A DNA stretch of 64,000 nucleotides from UBA1724 sp051884615 (lineage in GTDB: Bacteria > Verrucomicrobiota > Lentisphaeria > Oligosphaerales > Oligosphaeraceae): NCBI GenBank assembly GCA_051884615.1, contig JBJEVT010000013.1:1-64000 (forward strand), read 5' to 3'. Numbering within the stretch: the stretch's first letter is position 1; each line of letters starts with the position of its first letter. Made by a program: the position numbers and the translations under genes. Shown in pieces: positions 8,338-17,313 of this stretch. The notes beneath the pieces were generated by a model. The model searched no databases. It was given only the letters and a program-made list of their open reading frames with translations, and was not told the DNA's origin.

Positions 8338-9621
8338 ATGTCCTTCCCCGTGGAATCTGTTTCCCCCAACTCCCCCTCCGGCCTCTTCCGGGAGCGCCGT
8401 TTCGGGCTCTTCGTGCACTGGGGGCTCTTTGCCCTGGATGGGTGGCACGAGCAGGTGCAGTGGCGCCGCCGGATTCCCGCCGAGGAGTATCAGAAGAGAC
8501 AGGCGCGGTTCTGCCCCTCCCAGTTCTCCGCGCAGGAGTGGCTGGATCTGGTGCAGGAGGCAGGCATGGAGTATCTCTGCTTCACCACGAAGCACCACGA
8601 CGGCTTCTGCATGTGGGATACCCAGACCACCGACTATAAAATCACCCGGACACCCTGGGGACAGGACCCCCTGAAGGCCCTGGCACGGGAGTGCGCCCGG
8701 CGGGATGTGGCCCTCTCCCTCTATTATTCCTACCCGGACTGGCACTGCCCCTACTCCATCAATTTCGGGGGAGACCACCAGCTGGACGCCCCCAATCCCG
8801 GAGACACCCCGGATCTGACAAAGTATCTGGAATACCTCCGGCAACAGGTCCGGGAACTCTGCACCCAATACGGACCCCTGGCGCAGTTCTTCTGGGACAT
8901 CCCCTCCGGACTGAACATCCCCTCCTTCAACGAGGAAATCCGCACCCTCCAGCCGGGCATCTACATCAACAACCGGGGATTCGGACCAGGGGACTACGCC
9001 ACCCCCGAACGCTGCGTGCCGGAGGGAGGGGCCTTCACCCGCCTCACCGAAGCCTGCCAGTCCGTGGGACGACGCTCCTGGGGATACCGGGAGGACGAGG
9101 ATTACTTCTCCCCCGGTTTCCTCATCCGCTCCATGGACCGCATCTTCGCCATGGGAGGCAACTACCTCCTGAACGTGGGCCCGGACGCCCTGGGCAAAAT
9201 CCCCCCCCAGGCCTGCGACTCCCTCCGGGAGGTGGGACAGTGGTACCGCCAGTGCCGCGAGGCCGTCGTCCTGGCGGAACCCGCCCCGGGCCTCTGCCGG
9301 AATCCCGAAGTGATGCTCACCCGAAAGGGAGACACCCTCTACGCCCATCTGCCCCAGGGCGCCATCAGCTCCGCCTTCACTCTGGAACCCCTTGCCTGCC
9401 TCCCCCGGCGCACCACTCTCCTGAACACCGGAGAGGAACTCCAGGCATCCGTGAAGCAAATCCCCGAGTTCTTCCAGAGCGGCCCCTGTCTCTTCGTGGA
9501 AGGACTGCCCCTGGCCAGGCTGAAGGACACGGTCCCCGTGGTGAAACTGGAGTTCCCCCAAGGCGCCCTGGACCCCATGACGACGGCCCGGAAGGAACAC
9601 TGGAACGCCCAAATCTATTGA
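8338..9621 (+). CDS. Alpha-L-fucosidase, glycoside hydrolase family 29
   Basis: The enzyme would hydrolyse terminal alpha-L-fucosyl residues with retention. The family core is clear: FGLFVHWG near residue 25, the signature KHHDGF at 85-90, and the nucleophile region FFWD with candidate nucleophile D187, where the family carries a W-x-D motif. Its 427 residues are typical of a catalytic domain with a small beta-sandwich. There is no signal peptide, so it probably acts in the cytoplasm on imported oligosaccharides. No Shine-Dalgarno precedes the ATG. It lies upstream of a pseudopilin, a GntR-type regulator and a GH42-like protein, consistent with a glycan-utilisation locus. Confidence 0.88.
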   Translation: MSFPVESVSPNSPSGLFRERRFGLFVHWGLFALDGWHEQVQWRRRIPAEEYQKRQARFCPSQFSAQEWLDLVQEAGMEYLCFTTKHHDGFCMWDTQTTDYKITRTPWGQDPLKALARECARRDVALSLYYSYPDWHCPYSINFGGDHQLDAPNPGDTPDLTKYLEYLRQQVRELCTQYGPLAQFFWDIPSGLNIPSFNEEIRTLQPGIYINNRGFGPGDYATPERCVPEGGAFTRLTEACQSVGRRSWGYREDEDYFSPGFLIRSMDRIFAMGGNYLLNVGPDALGKIPPQACDSLREVGQWYRQCREAVVLAEPAPGLCRNPEVMLTRKGDTLYAHLPQGAISSAFTLEPLACLPRRTTLLNTGEELQASVKQIPEFFQSGPCLFVEGLPLARLKDTVPVVKLEFPQGALDPMTTARKEHWNAQIY

Positions 9622-9712
9622 ACCGCCCCGCAGGAGAATCCACCCCCGGGAGGGCAGGGGAGAATCCGGTTTTCTGTCTCTATGCTATCTCTATTGCGGT
9701 TTCCTGGGTAAA

Positions 9713-9754
9713 TTCCCGATTCCATCCCGGGGAAATCGGGAAGACCCGTTTTTT
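9713..9754 (+). terminator. Intrinsic terminator after the fucosidase gene
   Basis: A perfect 9-bp stem TTCCCGATT/AATCGGGAA (9713-9721 with 9734-9742) encloses a 12-base loop. A run of six T at 9749-9754 follows 6 bases after the stem. The gap between stem and U-run is slightly long for a classic intrinsic terminator. Confidence 0.5.
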
Positions 9755-9916
9755 CTCCTCCTATTCTATTGTTTTTCCGCAAAAATTGCCCAAAATTTAT
9801 GTGTTGCCCTGCGGGCGTGGACGGGGGCGTCCGTCCTCCCGGGGCTTTCGGTTTTCTTTTTTGTTCCTTCCTCCTTTCTTCCCATCCCCCAACCCATTCC
9901 CCCTACGCAAATCATC

Positions 9917-10765
9917 ATGCGCAAATCCTTTACCCTTATTGAGTTGCTGGTTGTCATCGCCATTATTGCCATCTTGGCGGCCATGCTGCTGCCCGCCCTG
10001 TCCAAGGCGCGGGAGAAGGCGCGGGCCATCAGCTGCACCAACAACATGAAGCAGCTCCAGCTGGGACACATCCTCTACAGCAACGACTACGATGACTACC
10101 TGCCCCCCATCGTCTTCTCCTTCTACACCGACGGCGCCGGCAGCTGCGGCTTCTGGGGCGCCGTCATCGGCCGCAGCGACGTGACCACCTTCTACACCCT
10201 GAATCCCCTCATCCCCGGCACCCCCATGTACACCAACGAATGGAAGGCCAAGGACCCCGCCGCCCACATCAGGCAGGGAGGGGGCACCGGAGCCGACAAG
10301 AGCGCCTGGCACAAGGTGACCCTGTGCCCCTCCTGCCCCACCAGCGAGCGCCTCATGGGCAACATCTCCTACCAGGCCAGCGTCGGCATGGGCTACTGCC
10401 GCCAAATCCTCGAGGGCGGCTGGTACAGCAGCCAGTATTGCCCCGCCGCCGACTGGCATCGGGTCAGCTCCGTCAAGTATCCCGCCCTCCATGTGAATCT
10501 CTTTGACGGCTCCACCTGCGGGCTTACCTACGACAACTCCGACCAGATTGTCATGCTGGCGGACGAAATCGGGGTCTACGACTGGGCCAAGGCCGAGAAC
10601 CTCTTCCGCCACAGCGACCAGATGAACGCCTGCTTCACCGACGGCCACGTGGAGGCCATTCCCATCAGCAAGGCAAAGAACAATTCCGACAAGGGCAAGC
10701 GCTATCTGGTGACCGACTACTACTGGTATCCCACCTGCAACATCCCTGGCGGCGAAGACCGCTAG
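9917..10765 (+). CDS. Type II secretion-like pseudopilin (DUF1559 family, H-X9-DG)
   Basis: The N-terminus carries a prepilin cleavage/methylation motif: FTLIE with the conserved Glu at residue 9, then a hydrophobic helix to about residue 25. The residue before the predicted cut is Ser rather than the usual Gly. The C-terminal region has the H-X9-DG motif, H232 followed by D242-G243. The protein has 282 residues. Such pseudopilins are highly multiplied in Lentisphaerae and Planctomycetes and are often beside sulfatase or glycosidase genes; their precise role is unknown. Here it sits between a fucosidase and a regulator of a GH42-like gene, which suggests an exported or surface role in glycan use (inference). 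Confidence 0.9.
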   Translation: MRKSFTLIELLVVIAIIAILAAMLLPALSKAREKARAISCTNNMKQLQLGHILYSNDYDDYLPPIVFSFYTDGAGSCGFWGAVIGRSDVTTFYTLNPLIPGTPMYTNEWKAKDPAAHIRQGGGTGADKSAWHKVTLCPSCPTSERLMGNISYQASVGMGYCRQILEGGWYSSQYCPAADWHRVSSVKYPALHVNLFDGSTCGLTYDNSDQIVMLADEIGVYDWAKAENLFRHSDQMNACFTDGHVEAIPISKAKNNSDKGKRYLVTDYYWYPTCNIPGGEDR

Positions 10766-10801
10766 GGCGGGCGGACATTCCCTGGAACGGCCTTTCCTCC
10801 C

Positions 10802-10806
10802 GGAGG
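10802..10806 (+). promoter_or_regulatory. Ribosome binding site deciding the regulator start
   Basis: GGAGG lies 5 bases before ATG 10812. An in-frame GTG at 10806 overlaps this site and is therefore an unlikely start. Confidence 0.6.
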
Positions 10807-10811
10807 TGGAA

Positions 10812-11909
10812 ATGAAGGAACGCTACCTGTACGAGCACATCATTTCCAGCTTGAAGCGCCGCCTGGAGGAGGGGCTTCTTCTTCCGGGGGAGAAGGCCCC
10901 CTCCCTGGGGACGCTGCGCCAGGAGTTCCGGGTGGGGACCGTCACCGCCACCCGGGCTCTCCAGGAACTCCAGGCCATGGGCTTCCTGGAACGGCGCCCC
11001 GGCAACGGCTATTTTGTGAAGGCTCCCTCCCGGGAGTGCCTTCCCCGGCGGGAAATGGTGGGATGCCTGCTGCGTTCCAACTACATCTCCCGCTACGACC
11101 ACTATTTCGATGAAATCATCTGCGGGATCCAGCAGGCCGCCCTCCGGGGGAGGGTGAACCTGCTCTGGAGCCATCTCTCCGCCCAGTTCTGCGCCTCCTG
11201 GTGCGACTTGAGCCGGGAAAATCTCCTTTCCGCCGCTCTGGAAATGAGCGACATGGTGGAGGGGTATCTTCTGGACGAACGGATTTCCGACGAGGTGGCC
11301 AGAGCCATCCTCACCCGCACAGGAAAGCCGGTGGTGATTGTCAACCGCACCACGTCCCTGCCGGTCTTCTCCGTTTCGCCGGACTATCGCCGGGGCATGC
11401 GGGAATTGTTGTCCACGCTCCAGCGCATGGGCTACAACCGCTTCATCCTGGCTGCCTCCGGGGTGGACGCCTTCTCCCAGAAGGAAAAGGAGCTGGGCTT
11501 CTCCCTGGCGTTGGGGGAACTGGGCATCTCCCGGAAGAGCACCGCCATCATCCCCGACTGCATGATGCAGGACATGGGGGAAAGCTATCGTTGCTTCCGG
11601 CAGGCGTGGAAACAGCTGACCCCGGGGCGCACGGTGGTGATTTCCGCCGTGGACAGCTTCTCCCCCCAGTTGATCGAGTGCCTGAACCGGGATGGGTTCT
11701 CCGTGCCGGAGGCCCTGGGGGTGGTCTCCAGCGATGGCCTCGATGCCATCGCCGGGGAGGTGAATCCCATCTCCACCCTGAAGGTACACACCGCGGAAAT
11801 GGGGGAGCGCGCCCTGACGCTCCTCCTGGGCGAGATTCGCCAACGCCGGGAAATCCCCGTCCAGAATCTCCTCCTGATGCCCTCCATGCTCTTCGGTTCC
11901 ACTCTCTAG
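10812..11909 (+). CDS. GntR-type transcriptional regulator with LacI-like sugar-binding domain
   Basis: A DNA-binding regulator of 365 residues. Residues about 5-75 form a GntR winged helix (SLGTLRQEFRVGTVTATRAL, then ERRPGNGYFV). The rest resembles the periplasmic-binding-protein-like sensor of LacI/AraR regulators, ending in the typical VHTAEMGERALTLLL segment. Sugar binding in the cleft would alter operator binding. It lies 22 bases upstream of the GH42-like gene on the same strand, so it probably controls that gene and perhaps the fucosidase. The operator was not identified. Architecture is clear; the effector is unknown. Confidence 0.85.
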   Translation: MKERYLYEHIISSLKRRLEEGLLLPGEKAPSLGTLRQEFRVGTVTATRALQELQAMGFLERRPGNGYFVKAPSRECLPRREMVGCLLRSNYISRYDHYFDEIICGIQQAALRGRVNLLWSHLSAQFCASWCDLSRENLLSAALEMSDMVEGYLLDERISDEVARAILTRTGKPVVIVNRTTSLPVFSVSPDYRRGMRELLSTLQRMGYNRFILAASGVDAFSQKEKELGFSLALGELGISRKSTAIIPDCMMQDMGESYRCFRQAWKQLTPGRTVVISAVDSFSPQLIECLNRDGFSVPEALGVVSSDGLDAIAGEVNPISTLKVHTAEMGERALTLLLGEIRQRREIPVQNLLLMPSMLFGSTL

Positions 11910-11931
11910 CTCCTCGTCCCTCCGTCTCCCC

Positions 11932-14900
11932 ATGGTTCGCTCCCTCCTTCTCTGCCTCTTCGCCCTCTCCCTGCCCCTCCTCTCCACGGAAATTCCCCTG
12001 GGAAAGACGGTCCGCCTGACCACCCGGGGCGGGGGAGTGACGCAATTCCTCTGGCGGGAACACTCCCTGGTGCCCGCCAACGGAGAGACGGGAACCCTCA
12101 CGGAAGTGGCCTTCGCCAGCCGGGGAGACGCCTCCGTGGACGGCGAGGCTTTCGGCAATCTGGAATTCCAGGCGCAGAAGCCCTGGGAGGATGTCCCGGA
12201 GGGCCCCAGTCTGCTTCTCCATGCCCAGGGCGTCCAGGCCTTCCGCTGGCTCCGTCTGCAAAAACAGTATACCCTGCAGAAGGATGGCTCTCTGCGGGTG
12301 GACTACACCCTCCGGAATCTGGATGACAAGCCCCACAAGGCGGGACTCTGGATCCGCTCCCTGCTCCGGGAGGGGGAGGGAGACGCCCAGCAGCCCAACC
12401 GCTATTTCTTCTCCCGCCAGGACGGACAGTTGGATTCCTTCGTCCATCCCGGCCCCGGCGCCCGGGGGGATTTGTTCGTCATGAATCCCGGCTCGGGGAC
12501 GGCGGGAGTGTGCGGCCCCCGGGGGGTGGGCGCCTTGGTGTGCCTGCCGGACGACGAGGTGGAGGCTTTCTATTTCTGGCGTTCCGAGTCGAATTCCGTG
12601 GCCACCTTGGAGTGGTTCATCCGGGAGGAGGAGATCGAGGGCGGCCTGACCCGCCAGTTCACTCTGTTCCTTCTTCCCTGCCGGGACGTGCCCGCCCGGA
12701 TGAAGGGGATTGCGAAAAATTCCTTCTTCTCCCGGGAGGAAATGCCCTGCCTCCTTCCCCGGATTCTGGCGGGCGAAACGCCCGGTGGCGTCTACGGCAT
12801 GCCTCCGGAACCCTCCATGCCCGTGAGCCAGAAATACATGGACGTGTCGGGAAGGCGCCAGTTCTTTCCCTCGGTGCGGGCCGTGCGCTTCCCTGCGGAG
12901 ACCGACCTCTCCCGACTGGGCGTCTATGAATGTGCCAATGGACGGGAGCGCCTGGACCGCCCCGTCCTCTTCCGCACGGAGACCCTGCCCTCCGGAGAAC
13001 AACGGGCCCTCTTCCTGATTTCCGGCGTGAATCCCAAGGGATTCTATTACACCAAGTTCCAGGACGGGGCCGCCTACGACATGGATGATGCTTTCCTGGG
13101 AGAGGGGGATTTCCATGTCCGGCTCTGTCTGGATTTGCCCCAGGAACAGCCTGGCGTCCCCACGCCCCGCGAGGAGGAGTTGCTGGCGGGCGGCCCCCAG
13201 CTGCTGGTCAACGGGGATGTGGAAGAGAGCTCCTCCCAGGATTCCTCCTGGCCCTGGGGGTTCCCCTGGAGCGAGGCCGTCCGCTCCCGGGGAATGTTCT
13301 TCTGGGAGGAGAACGGCAGCTTCGACGGCTCCCGCTGCCTTCGCCTCCAACTGCCGGAAGGCTCCTCCTTCTGGAGCATCTGGCCGATCCATTTCCGCCC
13401 GGAGCCCGGCGTCCGCTATACCGCCTCCTGCTACGCCACCGCGGAAAATCCCGACCAGGATTGGGCGGTGGTCCAGGTGATTCAGCTGAACGGGGAGGGC
13501 AAGCACCTCCGGGAACGCAATGTCCACCTCCAGCACGACAAGGTGGCATTCCCCTGGAAGAAGCTGGAGCAGTCCTTCTTCGTGGAGGAGGATGTGAAGA
13601 CCGCCGCCCTGGAATTCTCCACGCTGCGCTGCCCCACGGTGAGCCTCTCCATGGACAAGTTCAGCGTGGTGCCCGAGGATTTCACCTATGTGAAGCGGGA
13701 CCGGAAGGAGGTGCTGCGGGAGGAGCTGATGGGCAACCGCAACCCCCATGTGGAGATCATCGAGCATCTGGACGATTCCGTGACGACGCCCCATGAGAAG
13801 TGGCTGGCCGATCCCGCCCAGCCCCTGGATGGCGTCCTCTATCTGCCTCTGGCAAGCACCCGCTCCGTCCAGACCCCCTTCCGGCGCACCATTCTGGAGA
13901 TGGCCCAGCGAATGCCGTTGGAATATCAGTATATCCCGCTCTTCCGGAAGGTGTTGCGTTTCGAGCACGGCTGGGATGTGACCTTCGGGGACTCCCTGGA
14001 GGAATACACCATGGAATGTCTGCGCCAGGTCCAGGAGACGCCCCGGGTGGTTCTGGTACAGGCCATGGATTTCCGCACCATGGTGCAGCCGGAATTCGTG
14101 GAGGAACTCCTGCGCTTCCGGCGGGAGGGCGCCAATCTTCTCTTCCTGGGATGCCAGAACGTGCCCGACTCCCTCCTGGGGGAGGAAACTCCGCTGCCCC
14201 CCTCCTGGACGACCCTTCCCAGAATGTGCTCCCTCCCCGACAGTGTCCGGCGGGAGGGGCTGCGGGGATACCGGAGCCCGGCGGGGGCGTGGAGCGTCTG
14301 CTTCCAGCCCTCCGAGGACGAGTGGTATCTGCTCCCGAAGTATTTTGAGTGCGTGCCCCAGGAACAGGTGGCGCAAAACGTCCCCTCCCTCTGGGGACGG
14401 GATTTCCCCTACTGGGAATATCTCCACCTGCAGACCCTGAAACTCCTCCGGGGGCTGGCGGAAATCCCCCTCCCCGCCCGCCTGGAAGAGTGTCGGGAGG
14501 ATGAGGTGACCGTGGTCGCCCGGGAATCCATGACCGCCAATCTCCGGGTGCGTGTCCTGAATCTCCATCGGAGGATCGAGAGGGAGTACACCCGGACCCT
14601 TTCCCTGGAGCCCGGAGAACAGAAAATCCGTCTCTCCCGGGAGGGTTTGCCCGGCGGCCGCCATGTGGCCCATCTCTTCCTGGAGGACCAGGAGGGCAGG
14701 GGACTGGATTGCGGCGCTACCGCCTTCTCCCTCCCCGAAACCCATCCCCTGGCCTTGACCTTCTCCCATGAGGACCGGATCTACCGTCCCGGCGAGGAGG
14801 TGGAGATCTCCTTTGCCTGTCCCCGCTGGCCGCGGGACGCCCGTCTCACGGTGCGGATTTCCGAAGCGGAGGGGCGCGTTCTCCAGGAGGAGACCCTCGT

Positions 14901-17283
14901 TCCCCGGGGGAGCGACGCCACCATGACCTTCACGCCCCTGGCGCCCCTGGCCCGCCTCTACCGGGTGGAGGCCATTCTCCGGGAGGGGGAGGACCCCCGC
15001 GGCGAGGTCTACGGCGAGTTCGCCCTCCGCATCCTCAAGGATCCCCGCCGGATGGATGCCCTGGTCTGGCTGGGATACTATCCCATGCTCAAGACCCTCC
15101 GGGACCTGGGATTCACCCATCAGATGGTGAATCTCCAGCAGGACATGGAGAGCATGGGCATGCTCCATGCCCTGGCGGACGTGGGCCTCCAGATGGTGGC
15201 CACCCGGGCAGGCCAGCTGGATGTGCCCCAGGAATCCGAAATGCGCTACCGGGGAGACATCGCCTCCGACCCCGTCCGAAATCCCTGCTACTCCGATCCC
15301 GCCTTCCTCCAGGATCTCCATGCCCGCATCCGCACCCGGATGGAACAACAGCACTACGCCTTCTACGGCATCACCCTCCAGGAAATCGCCGACGAGGCCT
15401 TTCTGGGACGCAGCGTCTGCTACAGCCCCTTCTGCCTGGCGGGATTCCGCCAGCGCCTCCAGGAGGAATACGACTCCCTGGATGACTTGAACCAGGAGTG
15501 GGAGACCCGCTTCCGTCGCTGGGACGAGGTGGTCCCCTGCCAGCTGGAGGAACTCCCCAGTCCGGAAAATCTCAGCCGCTGGCTGGACCACAAGCTCTTC
15601 ATGACCGCCCTCTACGCCAAAAACTGGGTGGGCGGCACCCGGGAGGCCATTCGCCAGGCGGTGCCGGAAAGCCAGGCGGGACTCTCCGGCACCCAGGTGC
15701 CGGGCCTGAGCTACGACTGGGTCCAGCTGATGAAATACATCGACTGCCTCTCCTTCTACGGCGGCATCCAGCGCAAACTGGTCCACGACCTGGCCAAACC
15801 CGGCTTCGTGGCGGGGGAATGGACCGGATACTGCCTCGCCTACCAGGTGAACGAGTTCGACCAAAAGACCCGGCTCTGGGACAATCTCTTCCTGGGCTCC
15901 AATTTCTCCAGCATCTTCATGGGCCACGGCATGCACGGAGATCTCTCCCCCAATCCCAACATGAAGCTCTACAGCCAGGGGCTGAAGGAAATCCGGAAAG
16001 GGGCCGACTGCCTGGTGCTCTCCGCGCAGGAATGTCGCCGGGAGGTGGGGGTGCTCTATTCCCAGGCCTCCCTCTTCACGGCATCGGGAAGCCTGGGCGC
16101 CAATGTGTGGCACAATAGCCAGACGGGTTGGGCAGCCCTCCTTGCCGACCTGAAACAGCCCTTCCGCTACGTCACCTACGAGGAGCTGGACCAGGGCGTC
16201 CCCGCGGACTTGAAGGTCCTGGTGCTCCCCTGCACCCTGGCGCTCTCCACCCGGGCCCTGGACCATCTTCGGAGCTTCGTGGAGGAGGGAGGCACGCTCC
16301 TGGCGGATTTCGCCCCCGCGGTGGCGGACGGACATGGCAAATTCCGGCGCCGCCCGGAGGCCGAGAGCCTCTTCGGGGTGGACCGCTCCGAGAGCACGCG
16401 CAATCTGGTGGAGTTCTCCCTGGACAACTGGGGCAAATGCACCCTGCGCTATGGCGAGAGTGGGCTTCGCCTCCAGGAAGCCCGGGCGGGAGAGACCGCG
16501 CCGGACGGCACCCCCGTCCTCCTGGAGCGCACTCTGGGCAACGGGCGGGTCTGCCTCCTGAATCTCCTCCTCACCGGATACCAGGAAGTCCTCCTGGGCG
16601 GCGTGGGGGGGGAATTGCTCACCACCAAGAGCGGCAACGGCCTCTTCTGCCAGAAAATCCGGGAATGGATGGACGGGGAACTCCAAAGGGCGGGCGTCTC
16701 CCCCAGAGTCCAGGCGACCCTGACGGAGACGGGCGAACTCTATCCCGCCCACACCACCCTCCGGCAGGACGGGGAAAATCTCGTCTTCGGCATGGTGAAG
16801 CCCGTCGTCGACGACGGCACCGGAAAGTATCCCATGCTCTTTGCGAATACGCCCCAGGAGACGGTGACGGTCCGGCTCCCCGTGGAGGGATTCCTCTATG
16901 ATGTGAGAAAGGGCGTCTTCCTGGGGGAGGGAAGCACCTTCACCACCACCCTGGTGCCCGGGGACGCCATTCTGGTGTCCATCCTCGCCCGGAAGCCGGA
17001 GGGCGTCTCCCTCCAGGCCCCGGAGAGCGTCCGTCCCGCCGCTCCCGTGGAGCTTCATTGTCGTCTGGAAGGGGGCGAGGGACCCCAGATCTTCCGTCTG
17101 GAAGTGACGGATCCCCGGGGCAACGCCCGGGAGGAATATCAGCAGGTGATCCGGGGCGAGGATGCCCAGGCAGAGCTCTCCTTCGCCTTCGCCCTGAATG
17201 ATCCCAAGGGCGCCTGGACCCTCACCCTCTGCAATGTGAATACCGGCCTGCGGACCTCCTCCCCCATCCGGCTGGAGGAATAG
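11932..17283 (+). CDS. Very large secreted GH42-like multidomain glycosidase
   Basis: A 1783-residue protein with a probable signal peptide (hydrophobic residues 4-17). Residues about 1-300 form a beta-rich N-terminal part. Residues about 423-587 look like a jelly-roll carbohydrate-binding module (LVNGDVEE start, LEFSTLRCPTVSLSMDKFSV end). Residues about 620-760 resemble a Rossmann-like GATase fold. A GH42-type TIM barrel follows at about 1040-1360, with FRQRLQEEYDSLDDLNQEWE matching the family pattern of a cysteine/aromatic segment, then L-LN-W. A beta-galactosidase trimerisation-like (GATase) domain lies at about 1360-1570. The likely role is hydrolysis of beta-galactosides or a related glycan outside the cytoplasm. 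Catalytic glutamates could not be fixed with certainty. Confidence 0.65.
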   Translation: MVRSLLLCLFALSLPLLSTEIPLGKTVRLTTRGGGVTQFLWREHSLVPANGETGTLTEVAFASRGDASVDGEAFGNLEFQAQKPWEDVPEGPSLLLHAQGVQAFRWLRLQKQYTLQKDGSLRVDYTLRNLDDKPHKAGLWIRSLLREGEGDAQQPNRYFFSRQDGQLDSFVHPGPGARGDLFVMNPGSGTAGVCGPRGVGALVCLPDDEVEAFYFWRSESNSVATLEWFIREEEIEGGLTRQFTLFLLPCRDVPARMKGIAKNSFFSREEMPCLLPRILAGETPGGVYGMPPEPSMPVSQKYMDVSGRRQFFPSVRAVRFPAETDLSRLGVYECANGRERLDRPVLFRTETLPSGEQRALFLISGVNPKGFYYTKFQDGAAYDMDDAFLGEGDFHVRLCLDLPQEQPGVPTPREEELLAGGPQLLVNGDVEESSSQDSSWPWGFPWSEAVRSRGMFFWEENGSFDGSRCLRLQLPEGSSFWSIWPIHFRPEPGVRYTASCYATAENPDQDWAVVQVIQLNGEGKHLRERNVHLQHDKVAFPWKKLEQSFFVEEDVKTAALEFSTLRCPTVSLSMDKFSVVPEDFTYVKRDRKEVLREELMGNRNPHVEIIEHLDDSVTTPHEKWLADPAQPLDGVLYLPLASTRSVQTPFRRTILEMAQRMPLEYQYIPLFRKVLRFEHGWDVTFGDSLEEYTMECLRQVQETPRVVLVQAMDFRTMVQPEFVEELLRFRREGANLLFLGCQNVPDSLLGEETPLPPSWTTLPRMCSLPDSVRREGLRGYRSPAGAWSVCFQPSEDEWYLLPKYFECVPQEQVAQNVPSLWGRDFPYWEYLHLQTLKLLRGLAEIPLPARLEECREDEVTVVARESMTANLRVRVLNLHRRIEREYTRTLSLEPGEQKIRLSREGLPGGRHVAHLFLEDQEGRGLDCGATAFSLPETHPLALTFSHEDRIYRPGEEVEISFACPRWPRDARLTVRISEAEGRVLQEETLVPRGSDATMTFTPLAPLARLYRVEAILREGEDPRGEVYGEFALRILKDPRRMDALVWLGYYPMLKTLRDLGFTHQMVNLQQDMESMGMLHALADVGLQMVATRAGQLDVPQESEMRYRGDIASDPVRNPCYSDPAFLQDLHARIRTRMEQQHYAFYGITLQEIADEAFLGRSVCYSPFCLAGFRQRLQEEYDSLDDLNQEWETRFRRWDEVVPCQLEELPSPENLSRWLDHKLFMTALYAKNWVGGTREAIRQAVPESQAGLSGTQVPGLSYDWVQLMKYIDCLSFYGGIQRKLVHDLAKPGFVAGEWTGYCLAYQVNEFDQKTRLWDNLFLGSNFSSIFMGHGMHGDLSPNPNMKLYSQGLKEIRKGADCLVLSAQECRREVGVLYSQASLFTASGSLGANVWHNSQTGWAALLADLKQPFRYVTYEELDQGVPADLKVLVLPCTLALSTRALDHLRSFVEEGGTLLADFAPAVADGHGKFRRRPEAESLFGVDRSESTRNLVEFSLDNWGKCTLRYGESGLRLQEARAGETAPDGTPVLLERTLGNGRVCLLNLLLTGYQEVLLGGVGGELLTTKSGNGLFCQKIREWMDGELQRAGVSPRVQATLTETGELYPAHTTLRQDGENLVFGMVKPVVDDGTGKYPMLFANTPQETVTVRLPVEGFLYDVRKGVFLGEGSTFTTTLVPGDAILVSILARKPEGVSLQAPESVRPAAPVELHCRLEGGEGPQIFRLEVTDPRGNAREEYQQVIRGEDAQAELSFAFALNDPKGAWTLTLCNVNTGLRTSSPIRLEE

Positions 17284-17313
17284 AGCACCGCGCCTCCCTG
17301 GCGCCCCCGGGCG

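Noticed and set aside
11548..17058. An 1836-codon minus-strand frame opposite the GH42-like gene
   Set aside because: It is an antisense shadow: the plus-strand frame has signal peptide, domains and family motifs, and this one has none.
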